A stretch of 20,352 bases of DNA, taken from an uncultured Bacilli bacterium (GTDB lineage Bacteria; Bacillota_I; Bacilli_A; RF39; UBA660). The translations under genes and the position numbers were made by a program. Position 1 is the stretch's first letter. Each line of letters opens with the position of its first letter. The stretch spans positions 1-20,352 of the forward strand of contig CAJTXV010000029.1 of the NCBI GenBank assembly GCA_910584255.1, read 5' to 3'. This document shows positions 11,357 through 20,352 of this stretch, piece by piece. The notes beneath the pieces were generated by a model. The model did no database searches. It had not been told where the DNA came from and worked only from the letters and a program-made list of their open reading frames with translations.

Positions 11357-12109
11357 TTACAGTTTTTTAACGTATTTAGAATTTGCACTAATCCATCCTA
11401 CACCACTTTTTAATTTATAAAGGCCATTTTTTTCATCTACAATTGTAAAAACTTCATTTCTTTTAACCGTTTGGACAACTTTAGAATCAAAACTTGCTTC
11501 TTTTCTGACATTTAAAGAATCACAAATGATTTTAACTTTAAATGATTTAAATTGATTTTTATCTTTTAAACTAGTAGATCCACACGATAATCCCGCTTCA
11601 ATATTTCCTTTTTTAATTTCTGAAAGCACCCAATCAACGCGATATTTGAAGTTTTCCCATCGATTTTCTGACAAAATTAAATTAGGACATTTTTTCCCTG
11701 AAAAATCTTGATGTTTTTTTAAACGCGAAATATTTAGATTAAATTTATTTAGTAGTCGCGCTGCTACATACACCGCATTTTCTTCAGATTCATTATATAA
11801 ATTTCTATCAGAATTTGTTGGACGACAAATTTCAATATGAATTCCGTTACGATTTCCATCCCCATTTCCACCGTCACCAGCTGCCCACGCATTACGATTA
11901 AACGGAAGTCCTTGAATGGCATATTTCTCATCAACCGCTAAATGAAAAGATACTTGATTATTATTTCTCGTCATATATGCGATTTCATTAGAAGCGCTTG
12001 CTAAATTTGCAGTATCATGAATCACAACATACTTAGGTGTCATTGGATATGGGCATTTAATATTATATTTAGTTGAACTCACTAATTTTTCTTCATAAAT
12101 ATAGCTCAT
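11357..12109 (-). CDS. Endolysin: N-acetylmuramoyl-L-alanine amidase with SH3 domain
   Basis: The enzyme cuts the amide bond between muramic acid and the stem peptide of peptidoglycan to release phage. Residues about 20-165 are an Amidase_2/PGRP domain. Zinc ligands His31 (VVIHDTA), His133 and Cys141 (KKHQDFSGKKCPN) are present, and Lys139 matches the catalytic lysine of T7 lysozyme (Lys128), with the same spacing to the cysteine. Residues about 190-248 form a bacterial SH3 wall-binding domain containing SLNVRKEAS and GVGWISANSKYV. There is no signal peptide, so release depends on the holin. Its ATG overlaps the holin stop (ATGA), so the two are translationally coupled. It is the last gene of the minus-strand late operon. 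Confidence 0.93.
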   Translation of the reverse strand: MSYIYEEKLVSSTKYNIKCPYPMTPKYVVIHDTANLASASNEIAYMTRNNNQVSFHLAVDEKYAIQGLPFNRNAWAAGDGGNGDGNRNGIHIEICRPTNSDRNLYNESEENAVYVAARLLNKFNLNISRLKKHQDFSGKKCPNLILSENRWENFKYRVDWVLSEIKKGNIEAGLSCGSTSLKDKNQFKSFKVKIICDSLNVRKEASFDSKVVQTVKRNEVFTIVDEKNGLYKLKSGVGWISANSKYVKKL

Positions 12110-12468
12110 TTTTCTTCACTTCTTTCTTTTTCAATTTCTCTTTTCATTTGATTTACGCGAATTTTAACATTTTTCTCAATCTCTTTATCAATAGTCTTAT
12201 CAAGAATTTTAAAACAATCTTTTAATTTATTAATTTCGTTCATCATGCTTTCGCCGAAAATGACAAATCCGGCAGTCACAAAGCCAAAAACCATGCTGTT
12301 AGCAATAAAAAAACCAGTTAATAAACCGGTAGCAAGTATAAAGGTTGCGATATATTGTTGTTTGATTTTCGGCTCCCATTGATTCAAAAAAACATTCATA
12401 ATGATTAAAATTCCTAGTAATGATGCTAAACGTGTAAAATCATAAATTGACATTTGCAATTCAGCCAT
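12106..12468 (-). CDS. Phage holin
   Basis: The protein has two to three membrane segments: one around LASLLGILIIMNVFLN, then a long hydrophobic region YIATFILATGLLTGFF...MVFGFVTAGFVIFG that can span twice. A highly charged cytoplasmic tail ends EIEKERSEEK. This fits a small phage holin that opens the membrane at lysis time. Several start codons are possible. I prefer ATG 12468 (MAELQMSIYDF), overlapping the upstream tail gene by eight bases; ATG 12489 would add seven residues and ATG 12453 would remove five. The position between tail-tip and amidase genes is typical. The exact holin subfamily is not clear to me. Confidence 0.85.
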   Translation of the reverse strand: MAELQMSIYDFTRLASLLGILIIMNVFLNQWEPKIKQQYIATFILATGLLTGFFIANSMVFGFVTAGFVIFGESMMNEINKLKDCFKILDKTIDKEIEKNVKIRVNQMKREIEKERSEEK

Positions 12469-14656
12469 TTCTTTCACCATCCAAATCATTTATTTTTTTA
12501 GTGAGTTCGGATACTTTGATGACTAAGGCGCTTATAATATCGCCGTAATCAACTGTATTTTCTGCGCTTTCGTCGTTAATCGAAGTAAATTTTTTAATTA
12601 ATCTCAATCCTTTTTCAGTTTGAACAGGCATATATTCATCTAATAAATTGTCCACATGTATTGTGTCATTACACCTTTTCACCGCATATTCATCTACATA
12701 AGCTGCTGATTTAATCATGTCGTTTCCGTTTAACCAAAGTGGACCGCCGTTTATTCCTACGCCACCTGGTGCATCAATGTCTAATGGAGAACTACTATTT
12801 TGAATTTTTTGACAGTCATAAATCCATGTATTATGCATTATCAAATCACGACAGTCAATACTTCCGTCGCTTTGAAAAACAACCTGTTTCGACCAATCAA
12901 CTTCATCTGAATTATTTTTATAAGGTGCAAAATATAAATATCCTGTGTCAGCATTTATATGATAAATCCATTTTTTTCGCTCATCACCACCACATATTTG
13001 TGTCATATTGCCTTGAAAACGTGGGTGATTAGTTGCCATTGCGCCACTTTGCCCAGCACTCGGTGGATTTTTTTCTGAAAAAATCTTATAGGCTTCATTC
13101 CCATCCCAAAATTTTAAAACATCATTTCCGCAGAGAACTGTTCCAAAACGTTCGTCTCCTACATCAACTCCTCCATGCACATTATTTTTTATTAAACGCT
13201 TGCCTGCGATGGTAGTAAGTCCATGCTCCTCATTATCGCCTAGTGTAAAAGATTCGTTAGAATAGATAGATCCGTAGATGTCTAACGCTCCACGTTCGTA
13301 TGGTTTTCTAACTCCCACCCCTTTTTTTTCGAAGTTAGAGATACACTCCATTGTGCTGACCGATGCCAATAATTCGACAGTGCTATAACTGTCTTTTATT
13401 GAGATTTTAAAAACAAAAGACGTTGAATTATCAAATCCACCGCCTAGACTCACTATTTTTTTATCGGTATACGACTCTAAATCCGTCCAGTTGATTTTCG
13501 TTTTAAAATCAGTATCAACGACTTTTCGATATTCGACTTTAAATTTTTTATCATTAATATTAGCGCCGCCCACATTTAGGATATTGGGCATAAGCTCGAT
13601 ATTAACGTAAATACCTTCATCATTCGAGGATCCGTCGCTGTTGCAACGATAAACATTCGCTTGGAGAGTAGGAGGATAGTAAGAATGAACGACAATTTCT
13701 TTTGTTTTAGTCGCGCTACGACCACGCGAATCGGTGACTTTAGCTTTGATTTGATAAGTTCCTTCGCTCAATTCACCTGAGGAAGCCGATTGGGAATTTG
13801 AATTTAATCCCGCTCCTGACAGGTTGTAGGAGGATATTTTTGAGCCATACACGCCGGATGCATTCACAATTTCCGCACGAAATGATGATTTTCCGGCCAC
13901 AAAATAATCTTTTAACAATCGTCGTCCTTCAATTTTTAAATCTCCAATCGTTGGTACGACATCCTCAGGCACTTTTAAAGTCAAGGATTTTGATTGAGAA
14001 CCAATCACCTGATCGCCTTTTTTAGTGTGTAAAATGACGGTAGCCGTTCCGACGGTTGAGTTTGGAATTTGATTCATGTCGTCTCGAGACGGTGTTAAAT
14101 ACCATCGATCAGTGACATAGCCATCCCAAAACGAGATATCACCAAATCGATATTGAGGTTGATAGTCAAAATTTCCTCCCAGTTTATTAATCGTCATAAC
14201 GACTTCTTCACCGAAGTAAACGCTATCTTTAGATAATGTAAAGTTTGCAGCACGTGGTATTGTATTTAACTCAATATCTGCGCTTGCATAAGCTCTTTTG
14301 ATAACATAAATATCATGATATTGAATCCCATTTGTGACTTCTGCTTTAATATTTGTTCGACATGTTCCATCGTTATTATGATTTACCGTCCAGCTTCGCT
14401 GACCCATTCCGAACCATGAAGATCCGACACGTCCACTTCCTGACCACACCTGTGAATTATTGATTTTTGACGACCACATGCTCGATTGAGTAGTAGTTGA
14501 GGCCGATGTAGAGCGTAAATATGATTTTGCTGTAATGTATGAAGTATTAGCGACATAATCCTGTGTCGCACTCCACTCCACTTTGAATTCATATTTATTT
14601 GTGACCGTTCCGTTATAGGTATAGCAAGTCCCCCAAATCGTACCGTTCAATGCCAT
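12461..14656 (-). CDS. DUF859-like phage minor structural (tail-tip/receptor-binding) protein
   Basis: This 731-aa tail protein starts MALNGTIWGTCYTYNG. Its N-terminal half (about 1-240) has the Ser/Thr/Trp-rich beta pattern of siphophage DUF859 proteins, including SWTVNHNNDGT. Immunoglobulin-like or fibronectin-like segments follow (about 235-330: GTYQIKAKVTDSRGRSATKTKEIVVH). The C-terminal 250 residues contain Gly/Asn-rich beta-fibre sequence and end in a short helix, SELTKKINDLDGE, that may trimerise. Such proteins form the baseplate periphery and contact the host surface. It lies directly after the Tal gene and before the holin, where receptor-binding proteins are found. The C-terminal part is likely the most host-specific. 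No enzymatic motif is evident. Confidence 0.8.
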   Translation of the reverse strand: MALNGTIWGTCYTYNGTVTNKYEFKVEWSATQDYVANTSYITAKSYLRSTSASTTTQSSMWSSKINNSQVWSGSGRVGSSWFGMGQRSWTVNHNNDGTCRTNIKAEVTNGIQYHDIYVIKRAYASADIELNTIPRAANFTLSKDSVYFGEEVVMTINKLGGNFDYQPQYRFGDISFWDGYVTDRWYLTPSRDDMNQIPNSTVGTATVILHTKKGDQVIGSQSKSLTLKVPEDVVPTIGDLKIEGRRLLKDYFVAGKSSFRAEIVNASGVYGSKISSYNLSGAGLNSNSQSASSGELSEGTYQIKAKVTDSRGRSATKTKEIVVHSYYPPTLQANVYRCNSDGSSNDEGIYVNIELMPNILNVGGANINDKKFKVEYRKVVDTDFKTKINWTDLESYTDKKIVSLGGGFDNSTSFVFKISIKDSYSTVELLASVSTMECISNFEKKGVGVRKPYERGALDIYGSIYSNESFTLGDNEEHGLTTIAGKRLIKNNVHGGVDVGDERFGTVLCGNDVLKFWDGNEAYKIFSEKNPPSAGQSGAMATNHPRFQGNMTQICGGDERKKWIYHINADTGYLYFAPYKNNSDEVDWSKQVVFQSDGSIDCRDLIMHNTWIYDCQKIQNSSSPLDIDAPGGVGINGGPLWLNGNDMIKSAAYVDEYAVKRCNDTIHVDNLLDEYMPVQTEKGLRLIKKFTSINDESAENTVDYGDIISALVIKVSELTKKINDLDGERNG

Positions 14657-14658
14657 TA

Positions 14659-17091
14659 TTAATCATCTCCAATCCACTTCATGATAATCCCACCGGACGC
14701 CGTTTTTGATATTGAAATATTTCCGATTTGGAGAGAGTTGAGGACCTTTAACGAGGTGATAAGCATCATAAAATTTGAGAAGTAAGACACTTCAACATTA
14801 TTTTCTAAGAATGAAAGCCTTGTATCGGATAACCTTGTTTTAAAGGGCCCTTCCTGACCGTTGACCGTTGCAAACAGCTCAAACCATCCACTATCAGTAA
14901 AACGAAAATGTTTACCAATCTTATTCACTTCGTCAAGCGCCTCATTTGAATTGGTGATAGCAATCTGCATTCCTTCGGCCGTCGTAGTTAGTTGTGTCCG
15001 AATCGTCGTTAGTGTTGTACTAATAAACGTCTGTAATGCCACATCAGTAATATTGTATTGCATGAGATACTGATACAATAGCTCACGAATTGTCGCGTTG
15101 GAGACCTCGCTTGCACTATTAACATCTTTTAGGAAAGGATCTAGAAATTCATGAAGGGCATTCCATTTTTCTGTGAGTTGAGCAAACTGACTATTTACTG
15201 ATTCATCATTAAATTTCTCAATGATGAGTTTTAATGCATTATATTTTGAATCGAGATTTCGTAACTCTTCACGCATTTGAATTTTTTCATGTGAGGAGAG
15301 GACATCGTCGCTCGTTGCATTGTTAAATTGTTGATAAATCTCATTCGTTTCATTCTTAATGTCGTTAATCGCATTATTATAATTCTCGTTAATTTCATCT
15401 AACTTTTCATTGATTTCTGTTTGACTTAAGATTTTTTCGCCTTTTATGAGCAGTTGCTCAGCATCAATAAAGACATGTCCACTATCATCGACATGAAGAG
15501 TTTTTCTTTCTCCAGTTGAGGTTGTCACAAGGAGATTTTTAGCCTCAATGTATTGACCGAGCAGTTTTCCCACCCATCCTCTGTCGAGTCGTAAAGACCC
15601 GATGCACGCATCACTAATTGCCGCATTCTCAATATATTCCGTTCCATCTGCAATTTTTAGCGCCGTCGCATGAATTTCTGCACTAAATTCTGTGGTTTGG
15701 CCATGAGTATTCTTGCAGCGAACACGATAATACCACGTTTCATCCGGCTTAACTTCATGAAGAAACGTACTAAATCGGCCTTTTGCGATTAAAGTATCGA
15801 CAGTCGGATTAAATCCTTGTGATTTTGAAGCGTAAAGTTCGTATTCATAATAAATTTTCGCATCATACGTCCAGCACACAATAATGGAGGCAAATAGTCC
15901 ATGTACCTCTAATTCAGGCACATTGGGGAGTTCGTTTGGAAACTTCGTATCATCAATGACGACATCCTCTGTTTTATTGGACGAATTGACGATAGTAATT
16001 GTTGAGTTTGACTTATCAATAAATGATTTTTCGATATTTCCCAATGTTAATTTCTTCTCGTTTTCGCTCTCTTTTATGGATTCGCTAAAAGCAACAATGC
16101 GAGCTTTATTATTTAACTTTAACTCTTCATCGATGATAATTATGCTATCGCCTAAATTTACGTTGTAATGCTCAAAACCTTTTTGATTCGAAATATCCTT
16201 GACCTGTGTTTCATACGAGTATTTTGGACTCTTATTTTCTTGAAGGGCTTGATAAGTTGCTTGTAAAAGCTCTTCAGGATCTTTAATATTGCTATTTTCA
16301 AAGATTGCTTCCACACGCCCATATTTATTTATAGAGTCTTGATCTTCAATATAGGTTTGGCCAAGTGGTTTATCGACAGGATTATCAGGCGTATGCCATT
16401 CGATATCTTTGAATTTTATTTTTCTCGTATAACCTTCTCCGCTTTCAAGCGCTCCACCTCGGCCATATAACACATTACAAAAATTTTCGGAAATATCCTT
16501 ACGGCTTGCGCTATCCAAATTTACAGCGAATGACCAGCGAAGGCCTGTCTCTTTTCCGATTCTCGCCGGTAAATCGACGAATTTGTGAGCAATTTGCGTA
16601 GCATTATCGTTAAATTCAATGCGAAAATCTAACTCTCCGCCGTATGTCTTAACAATCTCTTTTAATGCCTCCATGCGATTTATGTCATAGAAATTTATAT
16701 TTCTATTTCCTAATTCTGCGACATTACCAACTTCCCAACCGCTATTTTCGAGTGCTTTTCTCATCGCTTCTAAGGCACTACCATCCTGTAAACGCTTATC
16801 TTCTATAATACTTGTGGATAACTCAAAGCAAACATTTAGACAATAGACGTTTATTTTTTTTGTTAAATAATCAATGGATGGCTCTTCATCAATAAAAAAA
16901 AGTTGAAATTTATGATTTTTATCATAAAAACCAACTCGGTTACTTTTTGATAGATATGGCAGATAATCTATAGATGTTTCAAACTCAAAATACCACTTTC
17001 CGTTAATCTCACGTACGTGCTTATCATTCTCAAATTCAAAATCGGCGATATTTAATATATATTCTTCATTTTTTGTAAATACATATAGCAT
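14659..17091 (-). CDS. Tail-associated protein (prophage tail endopeptidase, Tal)
   Basis: The 810-aa protein has an N-terminal Prophage_tail/PblB-like region (about 1-360), the module that forms the trimeric hub under the distal tail protein. A fibronectin type III-like domain (about 388-478) contains WYYRVRCKNTHGQTTEFS. A short repeat-like section (about 488-550: AAISDACIGSLRLDRGW...GHVFIDAEQLLIKG) is followed by a long coiled-coil-prone stretch (555-690) and a beta-rich C-terminus. I see no clear lysozyme or peptidase active site, so 'endopeptidase' is a family name only. GGAGG eight bases before ATG 17091 fixes the start. It is placed between Dit and the DUF859-like gene, standard siphophage order. 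Confidence 0.85.
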   Translation of the reverse strand: MLYVFTKNEEYILNIADFEFENDKHVREINGKWYFEFETSIDYLPYLSKSNRVGFYDKNHKFQLFFIDEEPSIDYLTKKINVYCLNVCFELSTSIIEDKRLQDGSALEAMRKALENSGWEVGNVAELGNRNINFYDINRMEALKEIVKTYGGELDFRIEFNDNATQIAHKFVDLPARIGKETGLRWSFAVNLDSASRKDISENFCNVLYGRGGALESGEGYTRKIKFKDIEWHTPDNPVDKPLGQTYIEDQDSINKYGRVEAIFENSNIKDPEELLQATYQALQENKSPKYSYETQVKDISNQKGFEHYNVNLGDSIIIIDEELKLNNKARIVAFSESIKESENEKKLTLGNIEKSFIDKSNSTITIVNSSNKTEDVVIDDTKFPNELPNVPELEVHGLFASIIVCWTYDAKIYYEYELYASKSQGFNPTVDTLIAKGRFSTFLHEVKPDETWYYRVRCKNTHGQTTEFSAEIHATALKIADGTEYIENAAISDACIGSLRLDRGWVGKLLGQYIEAKNLLVTTSTGERKTLHVDDSGHVFIDAEQLLIKGEKILSQTEINEKLDEINENYNNAINDIKNETNEIYQQFNNATSDDVLSSHEKIQMREELRNLDSKYNALKLIIEKFNDESVNSQFAQLTEKWNALHEFLDPFLKDVNSASEVSNATIRELLYQYLMQYNITDVALQTFISTTLTTIRTQLTTTAEGMQIAITNSNEALDEVNKIGKHFRFTDSGWFELFATVNGQEGPFKTRLSDTRLSFLENNVEVSYFSNFMMLITSLKVLNSLQIGNISISKTASGGIIMKWIGDD

Positions 17092-17103
17092 CCTATCGCC
17101 TCC

Positions 17104-17778
17104 TTATAGATATTCTTCTCGATAAGAGACCTCGACGTCACAATTGCCTTTTTTCAACTCGTAACGATTTTCGCCTTTAACTAAATTGTGAAAGAAACTA
17201 TCTAGCGTTAATATTGGCATAGTTAATCGATTATTTGTCATAACTTTGAGGGTTTTGCAATCGACTCTAATGGTCTCTCCAACATTAAAATGACTAATTA
17301 AATGAATAAAATTATCGTATTTTTCATTTTTAAAGGTGAGTAGTATCTCCTCACATTCTGATTTTATAGTGAATTTAATCATTGGTGAAGACGGTTGCTC
17401 GCTGTTATAATTAATTATTTTTTGCGTTGTAAATACTTCGCTTTTTGTGACAAAGGATATACGATTGAAACATTCGAATGTGATTGTTCCTGTTGCTTTA
17501 AATTGATTTTTAGCTTTTAATTCGACATCATCTTTAACTTTAGCAAGATAATAGCTTGTTGTATCATTCATCAATACCAATGTCGAATACTCATCGTCTC
17601 CGCCTTTTAACCATGCTGCTAGCTCATCAATTTTTTCATTTGATAATAATCCCTTTGTTTTAATTGTAAAATCAACTGATATTTTTCTCGTTTTTTCTGT
17701 TGAGAACGCTGGGATAGAGATGTCAGTGATGGTTAAAAATGAAGGGATATCTTTATCATTAAATTTAATTCTAGTCAT
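17104..17778 (-). CDS. Distal tail protein (Dit)
   Basis: Dit forms the hexameric ring joining the tail tube to the tip. The sequence from MTRIKFNDKDIPSFLTITDISI matches the typical N-terminal belt of Dit proteins, followed by ELAAWLKGGDDEYSTLVLMNDTTSYYLAKV and a C-terminal galectin-like beta domain. I use ATG 17778 (224 aa), which overlaps the tape measure gene by eight bases, instead of the distal ATG at 17820, because family members begin at this point and AGGGA lies upstream. Its position between tape measure and Tal confirms the role. Confidence 0.85.
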   Translation of the reverse strand: MTRIKFNDKDIPSFLTITDISIPAFSTEKTRKISVDFTIKTKGLLSNEKIDELAAWLKGGDDEYSTLVLMNDTTSYYLAKVKDDVELKAKNQFKATGTITFECFNRISFVTKSEVFTTQKIINYNSEQPSSPMIKFTIKSECEEILLTFKNEKYDNFIHLISHFNVGETIRVDCKTLKVMTNNRLTMPILTLDSFFHNLVKGENRYELKKGNCDVEVSYREEYL

Positions 17779-20352
17779 AAATGATCCCTGCCAATCGTTC
17801 ATTTCGTCGCTTTTCCTCATTGAAGATTTTCTTAATATAATCGGCGATTTTATTCAAATCTTCAATCTTATTAGCATTCATATTTTCAATGTTAAATTGA
17901 ACTGTGAGACCTTCACTTTTTTTCATAAGAGCCTCGATTAGATTTTTCAATCGTTGATCCAATGAGTTATTATTTCTAGCATTGCTAAATATTTGACTTG
18001 ATTGTTGACCAAATCCTCGGACACGCGCCTCAAAATTTGATGCTAAAGCTATGTTATCAACCGAACGTCCGAATGAGATAGGATCTATGATACGACTTTG
18101 TGCTGCTACATCATTCGATTGAGCATTTACGCTACTTTTAATCGTCTTTTGATGAATAGTGACGTTCGTGGAAATTGAGCGTGAATAAGTCGATTTAATT
18201 CTGTTGTAATCAGCAATCATCTGATCCGCCATTTTTTTAGAAGTATCGGTAGCGGAATTTTTCATGCTTTTTGTGCTGGCAACAAAGTCTTTTTCCATCG
18301 TTTTAGCATCTTGGGAAGCATCTTTGGCCATATCGCCTACGTTTTTAACTACGTCCTCCGAACCTTTTTGAGACTTATCGGACAAACTTTCTTGAATTTT
18401 TTCCATCGCAGAATTCAAATCAGTTTTCAATGTATCCGTATCCAACTTACCTGCCTGAGACATTTGATTTAAATTTTGCTCGATTTTCCTTGTCTGCTCC
18501 TCGACGGTCATGTTAGAGCGAATGCCTTTGAAGAGATTCCCACACGTATCATTCATGCCTCTTAAAATTGTGAGTTGATTGGCATCCATCAACTTCAATT
18601 GTTTGGCCATCTCGGTGGCGGCTGCATTATAATTTCCTCGCGTGATATTATCTAGTTGCCCTAAAACATTATCAAACGTTGCCTTAATTAGATTTAAGCT
18701 ACTTTCTGATGCATTGAGCATTTGCGACATTCCGCGCGTTGTCGTTAGCGTTATCTTTTGCATCCCATCGGTATTATTTTTTTCGATTCTGCTCAAATGA
18801 TTTTGCCATGCGCCTTCAATCGTTTGGCCACCAGGACCATCAATTAAAGCAGCTATTGCATCTAAGCCAAGCTGAATCCATGATAAGATATTTCCGACGG
18901 TCAGCTGAGTTAAACCACTTACAAATTCACAGACGCCTGCAACAATAGTCCCTAATCCACCGAATTTTTCTTGCAAAAATAAAAGCGAATTTTCACAATC
19001 ACCAACATAGCTCATCAGGGCGACTAGAGCAGCTATTGCAAGTCCAATCCCAACCGGACCGGCTAAAAATTGCATTGCCTGAGCTAACATTCCTGTGGAT
19101 CCCGCTGCTGTCGTAGAGGATTGTCCTAATTTATTAATCCAATCAAATAAAGTCGCCGATGTGGTAATGACTTCTCCTATTTTAGTTGCAACTGGAGAAA
19201 GCACCATCGTGAACATTCCCATTTTTGCGATGGCCTCAATTGTTCCTGCGTCTAGACTTGTAAACCATTCCGAAAATTTAGTCAACATCTCACCGGCAAC
19301 ATCGAGAATTGGGAGGAGACCTTCTTGCGCTAATAATGTTAATGGTTCTTTCAACTGCTGAATTTTCGCATTCATCTGCGCGCCAAACGTATCTTCATAC
19401 GATTGACGTACCTGTTCTGTCGTTCCTGTGACTTCCATTGTCTCATCATTAATTGCAGATAGACCGACAAGGATGGAATCGCCCAAATCTTCATACATTG
19501 TGCCAAAAAGTGCGACAGCCATCTGGTATCGTGTCGTTTCATCCTCAATCTTTAAAAGCTCGTTCACAATAACGTCTGTCATTGCTTTGGCCGAATCTCC
19601 ACCCTTCGTAAATGAGGATTGTACCTCATTAATATTGAGATTTAAATCCGTCATTACGCTTTTTTGATCATTCCCCATTTCTTTCATCTTGATGTTAAAT
19701 TCTTTAATTCCATCCGCTAATTTATCAGTATTAAACGCTCCATCCTTATATCCTGAATTGATAATCGCTAACGTTTCATCCGCAGTAAATCCTAATTCAT
19801 CAAACTGCACGCTATATTCCGTTAATGAATCAAGCAAATCCCCTGATAAATCACCGGTTTGCTGCAATCCCCCAGCGATAATATCTAATGATTTTTCACC
19901 ATCTATGCCGAAATTACGCATTAATGAATTGGCCGTTTTTAATACATCATTCAAATCTTGGTCAATCCCTGCCGAGATAGCTAAAATTCCTGATGAAAAA
20001 TCATTAATCTCTCTATCGTCTAACAAATCAGACATGGATTGTTTGACCTTAATCATGACCGATAAGGCATCATCGAAATTAAATCCTTCTTTCGCTAAAT
20101 CTTGTACTGCATCTAATGTTTTATCTGCTTCCTCGGCGGTTTGACCTAATGAGGCCTTAATCTTACCTAATGCATTTGATGATTCGCCAAACGCTGCAAC
20201 CGATGCGCCTCCCACTGCTGTCGCAGTAGCGGATAATTTAGATAGCTTATCTCCGACATCCTTTAGTTTATTACTTGTTTCCTCGAAAGGTAAGCGCTTC
20301 ATTTCTTTAGCAACTTCATTAAATTCTGTCTGCGCATGATTAAGCTCGGTAT
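17771..20352 (-). CDS. Tape measure protein, 5' end beyond the window
   Basis: The frame stays open to the right edge; 859 residues are visible, starting TELNHAQTEFNEVAKEMK. The true start is not in the window. The N-terminal visible part contains a phage-type tail tape-measure domain, including ATAVGGASVAAFGESSNALGKIKASLGQ and the LSDLTEYS-like helix region. A hydrophobic helix, GPVGIGLAIAALVALMSYV, lies about mid-protein, and long coiled-coil stretches rich in Lys/Asp/Ser follow. The protein sets tail length and is ejected with DNA. At about 0.15 nm per residue, a rule of thumb, the visible part alone implies a tail of about 130 nm or more, consistent with a siphophage. Its stop overlaps the Dit start. 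Confidence 0.92.
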   Translation of the reverse strand, partial: TELNHAQTEFNEVAKEMKRLPFEETSNKLKDVGDKLSKLSATATAVGGASVAAFGESSNALGKIKASLGQTAEEADKTLDAVQDLAKEGFNFDDALSVMIKVKQSMSDLLDDREINDFSSGILAISAGIDQDLNDVLKTANSLMRNFGIDGEKSLDIIAGGLQQTGDLSGDLLDSLTEYSVQFDELGFTADETLAIINSGYKDGAFNTDKLADGIKEFNIKMKEMGNDQKSVMTDLNLNINEVQSSFTKGGDSAKAMTDVIVNELLKIEDETTRYQMAVALFGTMYEDLGDSILVGLSAINDETMEVTGTTEQVRQSYEDTFGAQMNAKIQQLKEPLTLLAQEGLLPILDVAGEMLTKFSEWFTSLDAGTIEAIAKMGMFTMVLSPVATKIGEVITTSATLFDWINKLGQSSTTAAGSTGMLAQAMQFLAGPVGIGLAIAALVALMSYVGDCENSLLFLQEKFGGLGTIVAGVCEFVSGLTQLTVGNILSWIQLGLDAIAALIDGPGGQTIEGAWQNHLSRIEKNNTDGMQKITLTTTRGMSQMLNASESSLNLIKATFDNVLGQLDNITRGNYNAAATEMAKQLKLMDANQLTILRGMNDTCGNLFKGIRSNMTVEEQTRKIEQNLNQMSQAGKLDTDTLKTDLNSAMEKIQESLSDKSQKGSEDVVKNVGDMAKDASQDAKTMEKDFVASTKSMKNSATDTSKKMADQMIADYNRIKSTYSRSISTNVTIHQKTIKSSVNAQSNDVAAQSRIIDPISFGRSVDNIALASNFEARVRGFGQQSSQIFSNARNNNSLDQRLKNLIEALMKKSEGLTVQFNIENMNANKIEDLNKIADYIKKIFNEEKRRNERLAGIIYD

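Noticed and set aside
12739..20144. Several plus-strand frames opposite the tail genes
   Set aside because: They are antisense shadows of long, recognisable tail genes, lack ribosome-binding sites and have low-complexity His/Ser-rich translations.
1..20352. tRNA or rRNA genes, insertion sequences, integrase
   Set aside because: I found no cloverleaf, rRNA stretch, transposase or recombinase reading frame in the window.

Overview
This window reads as part of a phage-plasmid (an extrachromosomal temperate siphophage) of a low-GC Bacillota host. The DNA is strongly AT-rich. Shine-Dalgarno sites are of the GGAGG type, and promoters are sigma-A-like, several with extended -10 elements. TGA is used as a normal stop codon, which argues against a Mycoplasma-type code. 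The amidase endolysin implies a host with a peptidoglycan wall. I cannot name the genus.

Left module (1-2430, mostly minus strand). It holds a partial gene at the left edge behind a near-consensus promoter, a 68-aa protein, a 217-aa phage protein that may be ThyX-related, and a RepA_N-type replication initiator. Upstream of rep lies a 635-bp non-coding control region. It contains a plus-strand antisense RNA with its own promoter, a terminator and a YUNR-type loop. It also contains an attenuator-like hairpin with seven U residues directly before the rep start codon, a pair of iteron-like repeats and several terminators.

Partition module (2430-4475, plus). Four 16-bp palindromes bracket a strong promoter and form a parC-like centromere. 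They are followed by parM (actin-like ATPase), parR (ribbon-helix-helix), an XRE-type regulator, an unknown gene and a terminator. Immediately downstream (4495-4735) is a probable type I toxin-antitoxin locus: a 42-aa membrane peptide overlapped by a convergent antisense RNA. Replication control, segregation and addiction are therefore contiguous, as on autonomous plasmids.

Early-type operon (4847-10133, plus). Tightly spaced or overlapping genes encode small unknown proteins (two apparently paralogous), an SNF2-like helicase, an IbrA-like PP-loop/PAPS-reductase-family protein, an IbrB-like ParB-domain protein and a very acidic protein, and the operon ends at a terminator. A GC-rich, dyad-rich island follows, then a monocistronic membrane-anchored protein with its own promoter and terminator (moron-like).

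Tail and lysis module (11357-20352, minus, convergent with the above). In transcription order it encodes the tape measure protein (cut by the right edge), distal tail protein, tail endopeptidase/Tal, a DUF859-like tail-tip protein, a holin and an amidase-SH3 endolysin. Beyond the lysin stop, tandemly duplicated promoter-terminator units (10911-11244) look like two small minus-strand RNA genes.

Together, RepA/ctRNA sets copy number, ParMR and the toxin-antitoxin stabilise the episome, and the tail and lysis genes give the lytic half of the life cycle. The most unusual parts are the rep antisense/attenuator switch, the toxin-antitoxin candidate, the nested parC architecture, the tandem RNA units and the helicase/PAPS-reductase/ParB cassette.
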